A stretch of DNA of 64,000 bases from Diploptera punctata (lineage: Eukaryota; Arthropoda; Insecta; Blattodea; Blaberidae). Positions 10,346 to 21,470 of the stretch are shown here, one piece after another. The DNA is taken from assembly GCA_030220185.1 (NCBI GenBank), contig JASPKZ010001241.1, positions 186,001-250,000 of the forward strand. The letters run 5' to 3'. The notes beneath the pieces are model-generated. The model worked only from the letters and a program-made list of their open reading frames with translations. It was not told where the DNA came from and did not search any database. How positions within the stretch are numbered: position 1 is the first letter of the stretch; every line of letters starts with the position of its first letter. The translations under genes were made by a program, and so were the position numbers.

Positions 10346-10489
10346 TTACTCATAATCCTGCTACAAATCTTCACTTCGGGTCTGGGGGTGTGTGCCGTCC
10401 CTAATGACTCAAACTGAGTGCACATTGCTAATAAAAAAAATAGTTTGTCTGTGCTATCAACATCCACCATCCGGAACTACTATTATTAC

Positions 10490-10518
10490 TACTAGGTAGT
10501 AGTGATACTACTACTACG

Positions 10519-10555
<37 letters not shown>

Positions 10556-10658
10556 ATAATAATAATAATAATAATAATAATAGTAATAATAATAATAATG
10601 ATAATAATAATAATAATGATAATAATAATAATAATAATATAATAATAATAATAATAAA
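10490..10658. repeat. (ACT)n/(AAT)n microsatellite
   Basis: Block of ACT repeats followed by AAT repeats. It is the rough mirror of the array at 10238-10345, about 150 bp away. Confidence 0.95.
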
Positions 10659-11574
<916 letters not shown>

Positions 11575-11914
11575 TCCATCCATGGTAATTCTGCCCAGGC
11601 AGGTGGTTCTTCACTGCAATCATAGCATTTTCATGCTATGCTTGCAGCTTTACCAGGGAATTCTAGGTGTGGTAGCTTCCCATTGCTTTCCACACCGGTG
11701 AAGGATGATGATGATAATGATAAGGGTGAGGATGATGATGATGGCCATATGATTTCGGGGACCGTTTGGGCCTTAAAGTTTTCCTAACATTTGTCTTACA
11801 GGTGAGGAAAAACCCCGATAAAAACCTCACCCAGAAAAACTGCCCCGACCGGGGATTGAACCCGGGTCCGCTCCGTGACAAGGCAGCACGCTACCTCAAG
11901 ATCTAAGCGGTGGA
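11575..11914 (-). mobile_element. SINE1 copy, minus strand
   Basis: Reverse complement of the SINE1 structure: tail CCATCCATGG at the left, GAT/ATG trinucleotide run at 11705-11745, B box (GGGTTCAATCC) near 11856 and the head TCCACCGCTTAGATCTTGAGG at the right. No clear target duplication. Confidence 0.9.
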
Positions 11915-12284
11915 CTATATTCAGTATGACATCACCGATTACAGTGAGTTGGAGGTATTTCCGAAGAGAAAAGAAATGAACGCCGAATGTATCATATGAT
12001 ACTTAGGATGCAGGGGGTTGATGCAAAAAATATACCTCACACCCAAGAATTACCACCAGGAAAGATTATCGTTTAAAATATTTTAATCTCTAGATTATTT
12101 GACAAAATATTTCTCTAGATGCTTTGACCTAAATGGTAACTTGAATTTCCTAATTGAAATCTTTATTCAAATATTCCTGCATTTGATTGATTTATTAACA
12201 AGGATATTTGATATTTTAATGTCATTTTTTTTCATTGTTGCCTTGGCATAATCTATTATAAATATATCGATGACAGAGCATCTT

Positions 12285-12445
12285 CATGTAGGACATTTTT
12301 TTCTGTGTTTACATCTAAACCAATTATCATGCTCGAAATTAAAAATAATTCTACATTTCTTGCTAGGTCATCAGCATTATCTTCTGTAAAATTCACTACA
12401 TCGGCATAGGCCAAAATCTGGCGAACGTCATTCAATTCTACATTG
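12285..12445 (-). pseudogene. Non-LTR reverse transcriptase scrap
   Basis: The minus strand reads LAYADVVNFTEDNADDL...LFLISSMIIGLDVNTEK. This matches the palm segment (xYADDxxLL...GLxxNxxKT) of non-LTR reverse transcriptases. The catalytic YADD has become YADV, so it is dead. Only about 55 codons remain. Confidence 0.65.
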
Positions 12446-13771
12446 TTTCGTTTTCCTTGGATTATAAAAAAATTACAATTTTAAAATATTAATAACAATT
12501 TGTAAATGTTCAAATCTAAATTAAAATTCCTCTCCGTTATTTTCTTTAACAGTGTACGTAGAGTGAAATTCAATAGCAATAGTGAAAAAGAGTCTTCGCT
12601 TCTCAATGCATTTGTTGGTAAAAAAGCTACATTGTGAAACAAAAACTCCTTGGAAAGGGTACAAACTTAGAGACATTGATTAACATACTACAAGAATGGT
12701 TAAGGTGTCATTTTAAAACAAATCAAATTTTGAATCGCTCAGTGCCGTAGTCCTTTTTTTGTAAATTAAGTGCGCTAGAGTAACGGCATTAAAAATGACA
12801 ACTTTCAAAGGTGCGGAACTTCCAAGTATTTCGCGAAATACAGTCTGCTACCACAGAGCAGCATGAAGTTCGTACTCAGTACCGTAAATATCATCCAGCT
12901 AAGCCTACAATTTACTCCTGTCACAACAATGATTTTCAGACTGATTATTATGTGCGACATGAATAAATCTCCACGTCACCCGCGAACATGGTATGCTGCT
13001 GTTGAACGACTCAGGGAGTGGGCCTCCCGCGGTCCAAGAACGTCAACGAGACAAGACGAGCCTCTGGTGAGTTTGGTATACCACACAAGGTGATTTGGCG
13101 GGTATTTGGAAAACATTCAGTTATGAAACCGTAGAAGCTGGCCATGGTATAACACCTTACTGATGGAGATAAAATCGTTCGTCAAGAATTCTGTGCACAA
13201 ATGTTAGATAGAATTAAAAACAATGAGAAGTTCTTTGTCAACTTAATCTTCAGTGACGAATCAACTTTTCACATCAGTGGGAAATTTCACGCTTACATCT
13301 GTAGTGTCCATGGTATCGAGTGGCAACATTCAATCGTAAAGAATGTTCGTGGGAGCACAAAATTAAATGCGTTTCTTGTCTTCAGCAAATTTAAAGTTTA
13401 TGGTAATTTTTTCTCATGGAAAAAACTACAGACGGTAGCGTGTATAGGATATGCTCGAACTATTCCTATTTCAGCAAATTGGTGAATGTGATCAAGATAA
13501 ACGCATTCACTTCCAGCACGATGGGGCACTGCCACAATGACGTTCGTGCTATATTTGATCGGCGTTTCCCCAGATAGATGGATTGGACGAGCAGGACTAT
13601 CTCCATACTACCTCATTCACGAGATCTGACCTCATTCAATAGTTTCTCTGGGGTTCATCAAATATCATGTTTATGTCCCTCCTTTTTTTGTTAAGCTCCA
13701 CGAGCTAATAACTAGAATTTCTGACTCTGTTGCAGAAGTGAGTTCTACTTTATTTGCTCACGTGTGGGAAG

Positions 13772-14211
13772 TAGGGAAGCAACATCGCTCATAAAAAACA
13801 TCGATGTTTTAAAAATTAAAGTATCGATGTTTGTGAACGATATATCGATGTTTTGGGAAAACAAAAAACACAAAATAATGTTGAAAATGTTTATTAATTA
13901 TTTATTTCGCAGAACAGAATTTAAAAATAACAAGTTTGACAACATTGTGCTCAGTAAGCGGTTTGTTTCTTGTGTAATCATAGCCATAGCTTCTGAAAAC
14001 AGCCGCTCACTGGGCATGATTGGCAAATATGTCATCGTCAGTTTATACAGCCCAGGAAATAAAACTTTCATGTTATCCCACATTTGTAAATCATCTGCAT
14101 TTTGGCTGAGGAAGCGAACTAGCAGCGAAAATAATACAATAGATGGCGCTAGGCGTGACAAAATATCGTTCATAAAGAGCGATGTATAATCGATGTAGGT
14201 TTGCATCCCTA
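13772..14211 (-). mobile_element. Small hAT element nested in the mariner
   Basis: Ends TAGGGAAGCAA (left) and TAGGGATGCAA (right, reverse complement) are flanked by an 8-bp duplication GTGGGAAG (13764-13771) / GTGGAAAG (14212-14219), 7 of 8 equal. It lies within the C-terminal coding part of the older mariner transposase and so inserted later. Both subterminal regions carry CATCGATGT-type motifs, probable transposase sites (inference). Confidence 0.88.
13898..14160 (-). pseudogene. hAT transposase C-terminal dimerisation domain remnant
   Basis: The minus strand reads MWDNMKVLFPGLYKLTMTYL, then PIMPSERLFSEAMAMITQET, then NRLLSTMLSNLLFLNSVLRN. PSERLFS and NRLL...LLFLN are diagnostic of the hAT dimerisation region. 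A few residues normally before PSER are missing. Only this domain remains; the catalytic region is deleted. The open frame 13898-14254 runs past the element's end by chance. Confidence 0.85.
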
Positions 14212-14614
14212 GTGGAAAGATACTAGCGTCAAGTTTCCATGTCTGCCGTACCACTAATGGAAGTCACATCGACCCTACATTATTGCTTGTTGCGAACTTG
14301 AATTTCATATTTTTTAACTTAAATGTCATCTTAACCATTTCTGTAGTTTATGTCAATAAATTTCTGTAGTTTTTTTATTTGTAGGGTTATTTTCAACCCA
14401 CCCAGTAGTTTAATTATGTATAGCTAGCTCGTAATTTATTGTGATTATCAACCAAGCATATTTTATTAATCCAACCCATAGTATACTATACCAGATTCAA
14501 ACAAAATTTTATAAATAATATCTCGTCTAATCCAGACATAAGCTTTTCAGTAATTTATAACACGTGTACTGGCTGATGGTGTTGCCAATAGTATTCTAAA
14601 ATGTTGCCGGTACT

Positions 14615-14960
14615 GATTATTTGATCAAGAGTTAATCTTTTTGGCCTAAAGCCGCATTGACAATCCGCTATAATATGGATGGAATTTTATATGATGTCGA
14701 TAAAAGAGAAATTTCACGATAATTAGTACAATCGGTTTTATTGCCCTCCTTTTAAATTGGAAATTATAGGATTATTTCCATTATGGTACTAATTCCTTTC
14801 TGCTCTATATTAAGTTAATGAGCGTATTTATTTTATTGTATAGTTTGGCGTCCCTACTCGGAATCAACTCAGCTGGCATCTGATTTACGCCTGGAGACTT
14901 ACTTTCTTTTAATTTTTCTATAGAAAGTTTACTTACATCTTACTAGATTATCTAATATCT
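14615..14960 (-). pseudogene. Non-LTR reverse transcriptase scrap (N-terminal RT motifs)
   Basis: Minus-strand frames read KLKESKSPGVNQMPAELI, typical of the segment before RT motif 1, and further on weak pieces resembling the NYRGISLLS and FR.GRS motifs. Stops and shifts are frequent. Only a 5' part of the RT domain is represented. Confidence 0.55.
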
Positions 14961-15422
14961 TGATCCGTTGTTTATATTTAATTTTCTCTAAAAAATAATA
15001 TATCGATGCACGACGTGTAATTATTTAAAGATCTGCTATACTTGTATCTGTTTAGAATACTATCTGTACCTGGGAAATGAACCATCATCTTTCTTTACCA
15101 TAAAAAACTCTAGGTTAGTGCCATTTGTGAAATAGTTGGTCCCTTTATAAATGTCCTAAATATTTTTGTTTGTGTTGTTCTATTTAAGTTGTTTCAGTTT
15201 AGCATGTAAAAAGTAGCTTTCTTGCTTCTAAATATTTTCAAAATTTCGTGTCTAATATTCGTAAAAGTTTAAATAGTTGTATTATTTGGACATTTTAACA
15301 AAAACACTTTTCTTGCTTCCTTTTATTTGTCGATACAATACAATCCTGATCATACCACGTTTAATCCAAAGTATTAATTTCCACTCGTTAGACTCCACAA
15401 TACGTGTTCACAAATATGGTAA

Positions 15423-15764
15423 CATACTTTAAACTACTACTACGTCGCTTTGGATAATCGTATCTAATTTGCAATTGGTGACAATCAAAAGAGTAACTCG
15501 AAAAGTTTTGTGCATGTTAACAATGGAGAATAATGAATAACAATACAGAAACTAAATTAAATTTATTCTTTTTTGTGCTCGATATGGATCCATTGTTGGA
15601 TATTTAGCAGACACGTTAAATGTGAATGTCTGCAGCGTCACTCGTGCGGGCCACATTCAATGTATATGAGGTATAGCAAAAACGTTTTGAGTTTCTCTTT
15701 TGATTGTCTCCAATTTCATTTAGATACGATTATCCAAAGCGACGTAGTAGTAGTTTAAAGTATG
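15423..15764. mobile_element. 342-bp MITE with ~85-bp TIRs
   Basis: CATACTTTAAACTACTACTA at the left is repeated exactly as the reverse complement at the right, and the match continues through CGTCGCTTTGGATAATCG into GACAATCAAAAGAG with few differences. The interior is non-coding. Superfamily unknown because no clear target duplication is seen. Confidence 0.85.
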
Positions 15765-15957
15765 ATGCAATATTTATAATATAAAAATAGAATTCCTGAG
15801 ATCTCAGTCTTCCTCAACTTTGGATTTGGGGTGTGGAGTACTTTTAAAACATATGCTTCACTTCAGGTTGTAACCTCGACGGTGTTTCATCATGAATTTT
15901 AAAAAGTACCGACACTATATTTGTGGACACGGTGTATATAAAGCAAACCAAAGTAAT

Positions 15958-16362
15958 TTTAAAATATATACATACAGTCAATATGCCCAATTCACCAATT
16001 AATGTTTTAAAATGGACAACACGTTTCCACAGCCAAGCTGTCATTCTCAAGACCAGATATTGACTGAAGACAAAATTGATAATAAATAAACAAATTCAGT
16101 TAAAAACAAACTACGTCACATGACGCAATCACAAGTAAACAGTAAAACATGATAAAACTAATCCTCTTTTCTTTAATTTAAACTTGTGATTGATTGCGTC
16201 ATGTGACGTAGTTTGATTTAACTGAATTTGTTTATTTATTATCAATTTTGTCTTCAGTCAATATCTGGTCTTGAGAATGACAGCTTGGCTGTGGAAACAT
16301 GTTGACCATTTTAAAACATTAATTGGTGAATTGGGCATATTGACTGTATATATATTTTAATA
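15958..16362. repeat. Long near-perfect inverted repeat (~178-bp arms, 47-bp loop)
   Basis: The left arm 15958-16135 and right arm 16183-16362 are reverse complements with only a few substitutions and short indels (for example CAATCACAAG versus CAATCAATCACAAG). The loop is 16136-16182. No coding sense. It may be a fold-back element, a head-to-head duplication, or the source of a long hairpin RNA. Confidence 0.93.
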
Positions 16363-16910
16363 TTTTATCAAGAAAGAAGATCACTTGTGTATTAAATACA
16401 AAGCAATTTTGTTTCATGTAAATGAACAGTAAAAAGTGAATACAGTATATAACATAAGTTATAAATTGAAACACGAAGGTTTCGATAATATAAATATACT
16501 CAAATAATATTTTGATTCATGAAAAAGGAAAAGCCTATTTTTTCCCCCGTTGTATTGATAGCCTATGTGTAATCCATATGCAAGCAGCAACTCTATAAAA
16601 TTCTAAATTATCTAAAACTATAAATACATTCATGGCACCAATCTTATACTCATCTCTACACTGACCAATCTCAGGTTTAAGTAAGTTATGCCGTTCTGTC
16701 AATAATGTTTGACTACTCCTGACTTTTACACTTTTTTCCCTCTTAAAATTCGAACTACTATGCGGTGATCGGCATCACAGTCAGATCCTCGAAACGAACG
16801 AATGCAAATTATAATAGTGATCACGTTCTATGTGTGAAACCATCCCGTAAGAACAAAGTGTACTTATGAATATCAAGATATTTTGTTCAGTATCATTTCC
16901 GCCTGCTGAC

Positions 16911-16911
<1 letters not shown>

Positions 16912-16972
<61 letters not shown>

Positions 16973-17000
16973 GTAGTAGTAGTAGTAGTAGTAGTAGTAT
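16912..17000. repeat. (ATT)n(AGT)n microsatellite
   Basis: Pure ATT run passing into AGT repeats directly upstream of a SINE1 copy. Confidence 0.95.
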
Positions 17001-17014
17001 CATCATTGTTATTG

Positions 17015-17344
17015 TGTCCACCGCTGTGGTCTCGAGGTAGCGTGCTACCTTGTCACGCAGCGGGCCCGGGTTCGATTCCCGGTCGGGATAGGCTCCTAGC
17101 TGAGGTTTTTTCGGGGTTTTTCCTCACCTATAAGACAAAGGTCAGGAAGCTTAGGGCCCAACGGTCCCCGAAAATCATCCGACCATCATCATCATCATAT
17201 TTATCATCATCATCATCATCCCTCACCAGTGTGGAAAACTACGGGAAGCTACCACACCTATAATTCCCTAGTAAAGCTACAAAGCATAGCATTAAAATGC
17301 TATGATTGCAGTGAAAGACATGCAGAATTACTATGGATGGATTT
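17015..17344 (+). mobile_element. SINE1 copy with 9-bp TSD
   Basis: Contains a perfect B box GGTTCGATTCC at 17069-17079, the GGTTTTTCCTCACCT box, CATCAT repeats and the terminal GGATGGAT. Flanked by TTGTTATTG at 17006-17014 and 17345-17353. Confidence 0.93.
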
Positions 17345-18030
17345 TTGTTATTGTTAATATGATTGTTATTATTTTATGCTGGATTCTTGTCGTGAAACAA
17401 ATTGCGAAGTACGATTATTTAATTTTGAATAGCACAAAGAATTGAAAGAAATAGAAAAGCTTGTACACAGAATACTGAGTAAGTTTGTTGACGTGGACAC
17501 TGTATGCATATTACTAACTAATCTCTGTTCGTGTGTACGAATTTATAAACAAGGGAATGTTGTCAAACATTTCCCACATATTAATCTGGTATTCTGGAAC
17601 CGTAGCCTTCATCCAATTGAGTTTCTGGAATGTTACACTTTGCATCACAAACACAGGATCGTGACCGAACAAATTCATGTTCAAATACACACCATTTAAA
17701 ATTATGTTTGTTAGCATCCACCTTCCTACGGACTGTATGGTTCAGTTTGTCACAAACGTTGAGAGATAGGCAGTGTTAAATGGACTCTCGTTTGCTTATG
17801 AATCACGATTTTCAAATTTACATTTAAAAAAGAGTCCAGAGTAATGAGGAAAAAAGTGTTTGCTTAGCAAGTGTGGTCTGTGGATTTCTCAACCAAAGTC
17901 TAAACCACGACTGTGATTTTCCGATTTCTTACTGTTTCCATAACAACCATAAAAACTTAAAATCTACGGCAATTAATTGAAAAAACAAATATCTGAATCA
18001 GGTCTATGGTTTCATAACAATTTCTGTAAA
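17345..18030. other. No recognisable feature
   Basis: AT-rich; the two overlapping ~85-codon and ~67-codon frames look like chance. Confidence 0.5.
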
Positions 18031-18286
18031 ATAATTGCATGAAGTTCATGGACGCCTGTAGCTATAAAAAAGGTTGAGCCATAAACTGAATCTGCAACTG
18101 TAAATGGGCTTCAAAGTATTCAAAGGCTTGAAGGCTTGTGAAATATAGACCTAAAATAACTGTTAGTAATAATCCTTGAAGAGCTTGATTACAATTATTT
18201 TCTAGTAATCCGTGATGTGCCCAAGTAACGGTGATCATTGAAAATAAAAGAATGGCTGTATTTAGTAGTGGAATTTGAAGAGGGTT
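18031..18286 (-). pseudogene. cox3: NUMT: middle of mitochondrial COX3
   Basis: On the minus strand the frame reads [42 protein letters not shown] and, after a one-base deletion, a shifted frame reading [17 protein letters not shown] (ATA read as Met). This is cytochrome c oxidase subunit 3, an inner-membrane protein. Here it is a dead nuclear copy, shown by the frameshift, the nuclear surroundings and the repeats on both sides. It continues, in the same orientation and without missing codons, from the COX3 piece at 19180-19288 across an 893-bp insertion. Confidence 0.93.
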
Positions 18287-19179
18287 GTACCGAAAGTGCA
18301 TTTTCGGTAAGTAACATCTATGTTAGTGTATCTTTCCTCTACAGTGAGATTCTTGAACAGTGCCAATTTCCTTCTTCTTTGTATTTCTCCTACTTACCTC
18401 CCCACCCCTTCCCTCTGCGCTGTGTAGAGTTGCGCAACTTCCCCTCTTTCTCGGAACACTCAAATACGTGATACAAGTTACAAACAGGGTCATCATCAAA
18501 TTTATTATCGTCTGGATCACATCGGTTAGCTCGAGTGGAGCTGAGTTGTTTTTGTCCTGTAAACCAGGGTAGGGCTTCCGGGGTGTGGACCCTAACCCTC
18601 GGCCGGTCTAAGGAGTGCTTGTGTGCATGTATGGGTATTTTTTTTATTATTATTCTCATTATTTTGTATTCTAAAGTCCATAAGACTGGAATCTATATGA
18701 TGACCAAGATAATTAATTTATATTGTTTATATTATTTATGTATTTATATTTTCTTTAAATTCATATAATGGTAAAGTCATTTCTGTTTAATTAATTTTGT
18801 ATTTCAAGATCAGACTAACAATTTAAACATTAAACTCAATTTTAGTAAAAAAGAATGTTTAATTACTGTTTAACTACTGTAGTTATGAAATTACTGCTTC
18901 ATATTTATTCCTATACAAAAGCTTTCTCAAATCAAACTAGCTCCCCTTTCCTTCTAGCTTTCATGATTGAAATATTATACTGAGTTAGATACGAACTAAA
19001 TAAATTACTACAGAGTATTTAAGATTTATTGGTAATAGTTAACATATGTTATACAAACAATATAAGAGAGATGAATGAATCCTTGTCTCTGATGGACCCG
19101 GGTAAAGGAAAGTAAATAACACTGATATTTATGAATTGGGGGACTACAAAAATGGTAGTAGAACGTATGAGCTACCTAC
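18287..19179. mobile_element. 893-bp insertion inside the COX3 NUMT with 6-bp duplication
   Basis: COX3 is interrupted between the codons for ...FNP and LQIP. The six bases AGGGTT (plus strand) occur once in the gene but stand on both sides here, at 18281-18286 and 19180-19185, as a target-site duplication would. The insert has no coding sequence I recognise. It begins with a small hairpin (ACCGAAA...TTTCGGT, 18288-18307). Terminal bases are GTAC and, on the other strand, GTAG, too short to call inverted repeats. The element type is unknown. Confidence 0.65.
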
Positions 19180-19288
19180 AGGGTTAAAAGGTAAAATCCC
19201 TGCTGGAGGTCAGAGGGACCCAATGTAAATAGTGGGGGATAATCTACTGTGGAAAAAGGCTCAAAAAATGAGAGAAAGAAAAATACCC
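19180..19288 (-). pseudogene. cox3: NUMT: upstream part of COX3
   Basis: With the mitochondrial code the minus strand reads [19 protein letters not shown] and then GSLWPPAGILPFNP, which is COX3 just upstream of the piece at 18031-18286. One T is missing before the AFFHSS part. Confidence 0.9.
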
Positions 19289-19449
19289 CATAAAAATAAT
19301 AAATAATTTAGAGATAAAGGCAAGAAGCTCTTCCACGCCAGATATATCAATTTATCATAACGGTATCGGGGTAAAGTTCCACGGACCCAAATAAATAACA
19401 ATGAAATAAATCTTAATTTGAAATAAAATAATAGAGAAGACACATCATT
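19289..19449 (-). pseudogene. nad1: NUMT: C-terminal part of mitochondrial ND1
   Basis: The minus strand reads [20 protein letters not shown] then [20 protein letters not shown] and LSLNYLLF, the C-terminal end of NADH dehydrogenase subunit 1. It is fused directly to COX3 at about 19288. In insect mitochondria ND1 and COX3 lie on opposite strands and are not neighbours, so this NUMT was assembled from separate fragments. Confidence 0.93.
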
Positions 19450-20629
19450 TTTCAGTCAATTAAAAATTGGATACCCGGGATCGTAGTTTAGATTTCCGTT
19501 GAGAAATCCACAAGTATACGGTCGGTATCCTTATAATTTGCATTGTACGCAATATAATATATCCGAATATTTATCTCTCACGTTAGTAAGAACTTCCATA
19601 CACACTAAAGATTTTGCCTTTCCTTCATATTCAATGAATAAGTGTACATGTTCTCATTGCGGATTAAAATAAACAATTGGAGATAAACGTTTCAAATCTG
19701 CTGCGTGTTCTGGCACGATTACACCGAGAATTCTAGCAAATTGACATTAGTTTAGACTGCAACGCCGTATCTTTAACGTGCCGGTGCCCCAAATTTTCCT
19801 TCATTCTTTCTTTATTGTGTCACTGAACGTTCTGCTCTTGCCACACGTGCAAGGAAGAGTGCTATAGCACAAAGCTCATGGGCTGCTCTCCGCTGTGATA
19901 GATAGAGATTGGCAATATTTATTTCTCTTAATATTAACTTTAGCTATCGTAAACAGATTTCATTACGTTTTATACCAAATACTTATCGGTCTTAACGAGA
20001 TTAGGAGAAATCAAACGCCATTCTGTTTTTCTTCACATGAAATAATAGAGATAGAGATCCAATTACCTCTCAGATCATAAAACGGGATTTCCTCTTCTAA
20101 TTGTACCACTACAAAATTAAGAATTCTGATGGTTGCAGACAACCAACTGAAAAGAGGCACATCCATTCTAGTATAGTGAAGGGTACAGTCGTTGGCGGCA
20201 ATGGTGACCAATCAGAAGGCCAGGTATCGCAAAGTACTCGTAAAATACGATGCCTTCAGACTACCCTCCATAGCATTAAACTGTACTTCAAAATTTCAGT
20301 AGTCTATCCCCTATTCCATATATAATTTTTGCGCATTTATCTGAAGTATTCAGTAGGGTATCGATAACACTAACATTTCTTCAAAGGCCGAATCTTTTAT
20401 TTTCCTTTATTTATTGTTGTTTGCACGCTTGTTGATATTCCCACACAAATACAAATAAATGATATGGCGGTGTGATACTAGTATTAACGATATCCGGAAT
20501 TATAATTTCGAGGCCAACCAACGTGAGGTTTTAGTGGCAAATTCAAAGTTAGAATTTCATTACCAGATCCCAATTTTTTATCTCAAATTTTTTATCTCAT
20601 TTTTATCATCCTCATCATTGTCGTCAAAT
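19450..20629. other. No recognisable feature
   Basis: Unassigned AT-rich DNA. A small hairpin (GATGGTTGC/GACAACCAAC) lies near 20127. Confidence 0.45.
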
Positions 20630-21470
20630 GCTCTGTTAGTTTATACTGATGATGTAAAATTATTGGGCGATAGCGAGGAGATACTAAAGGCCAATACGCG
20701 CACACTACTGAGTAACACTAAGAAATTGGGACTGGAAGTAAATATCAAATCTAAATATATGGTCACACATAGATATAGATTATATAATGGAAATGGACAG
20801 CTAATGACAAATGAGGGAAATTTTGAAGAAGTGGCTGAATTCAAATACCTAGGAACAATAATCACAAACAGGAATAAGATGCACAGAGAAATTAAACATA
20901 GGCCCAATTCTGGAAATGCGTGCTATTATGCATTGCAGAGACTCTTGATGTCCCATATTCTTTCAAAAAAAAAACGTTAAACTGAATATATATAAAATTA
21001 TTATTCTACCAGTTATATTATATGGATACGAAACATGCTCTTTTATTTAAGAGAGGAAAGGAGATTATGAGTAATTGAGATTAAAGTTATTAGGAACATT
21101 TTTGGACCAAAGAGAGATGAACAGACAGATGAATGGAGAACACTTCATAACAGTGAACTACATGGTCTTATGGGAAGCCAGATATAATAAGAACAGTTAA
21201 GCCTCGTAGACTGCAATGGACACGACATGTGGCACGAAGGGGAATGAAAGATGTGTATGGAAGCTTCTTATAGGAAAACCAGAGGAAAAACGCCCAGTTG
21301 GTAGACTAAGAATGAGGTGGGACAATAACATTAACTATGATTTGAGGGAAGTAGATTATACAGGGGATGATTGGAAAACATTGGCTCGGGATAGGGATGT
21401 ATGGAGAGCTTATGTCCGCGCGGCCATGAACATACGGGTTCGATAGTGCTAGTGAGTTAGTTAGTTAGTT
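20630..21470 (+). mobile_element. RTE-like non-LTR retrotransposon, family A, 5'-truncated copy
   Basis: Starts in the RT palm (LVYTDDVKLLG, the usual YADD changed to YTDD), continues through GNGQLMTNEGNFEEVAEFKY and LGTIITNRNKMHREIKH to the thumb, and ends with GRLRMRWDNNINYDLREVDY then DRDVWRAYVRAAMN at 21420. Stops and frameshifts lie between 20980 and 21220. The C-terminal layout (GRPRMRW...DRDxWRA) and a tetranucleotide tail (GTTA)n at 21451-21470 resemble RTE/BovB elements. Other copies: 34026, 35924, 55262, 60044 and 60774. 5' truncation fits target-primed reverse transcription. The RT function is lost. Confidence 0.85.

Larger units (their letters stand above)
12950..14280 (+). pseudogene. 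Mariner-superfamily transposase, multiply broken and split by a hAT
   Basis: Pieces in order: TSTRQDEPLVS (N-terminal region), MLDRIKNNEKFFVNLIFSDE then STFHISGK at 13201 onward (first catalytic Asp in FSDESTFH), KLNAFLVFSKFKVYGNFFSW, HFQHDGALPQ near 13512 (second Asp), the LGFIKYHVYVPP segment near 13650 (following the third acid), VAEVSSTLFAHVWE up to 13770, then after the hAT the C-terminal FHVCRTTNGSHID at about 14233-14275. Many stops and frameshifts. The C-terminal motif matches the deleted element at 378-590, so both belong to one broad family. Confidence 0.8.
12691..14343 (+). mobile_element. Near full-length mariner-like element, interrupted by a hAT
   Basis: Terminal repeats CAAGAATGGTTAAGGTGTCA (left) and CAGAAATGGTTAAGATGACA (right, reverse complement) lie directly inside TA at 12689-12690 and 14344-14345. 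Removing the 440-bp hAT plus its 8-bp duplication leaves about 1.2 kb, the usual length of a mariner. It contains decayed transposase sequence on the plus strand on both sides of the hAT. TIR, TA duplication, length and coding content all agree. Confidence 0.85.

Noticed and set aside
10108..10470. Ser/Asn homopolymer-rich protein frame on the minus strand
   Set aside because: It is the translation of ATT and ACT microsatellites.
13764..14189. 141-codon plus-strand frame
   Set aside because: Antisense of the hAT dimerisation domain and spanning the element's borders; a shadow frame.
16989..17085. Possible functional tRNA genes at SINE heads (also 23486, 33600, 52090)
   Set aside because: B boxes are good but the sequences do not fold as mature tRNAs and occur as repeated copies with tails and TSDs.
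18287..18310. Hairpin at the start of the insertion as a mitochondrial tRNA
   Set aside because: ACCGAAA...TTTCGGT forms a single stem with no cloverleaf, and the flanking bases match no mitochondrial tRNA I know.
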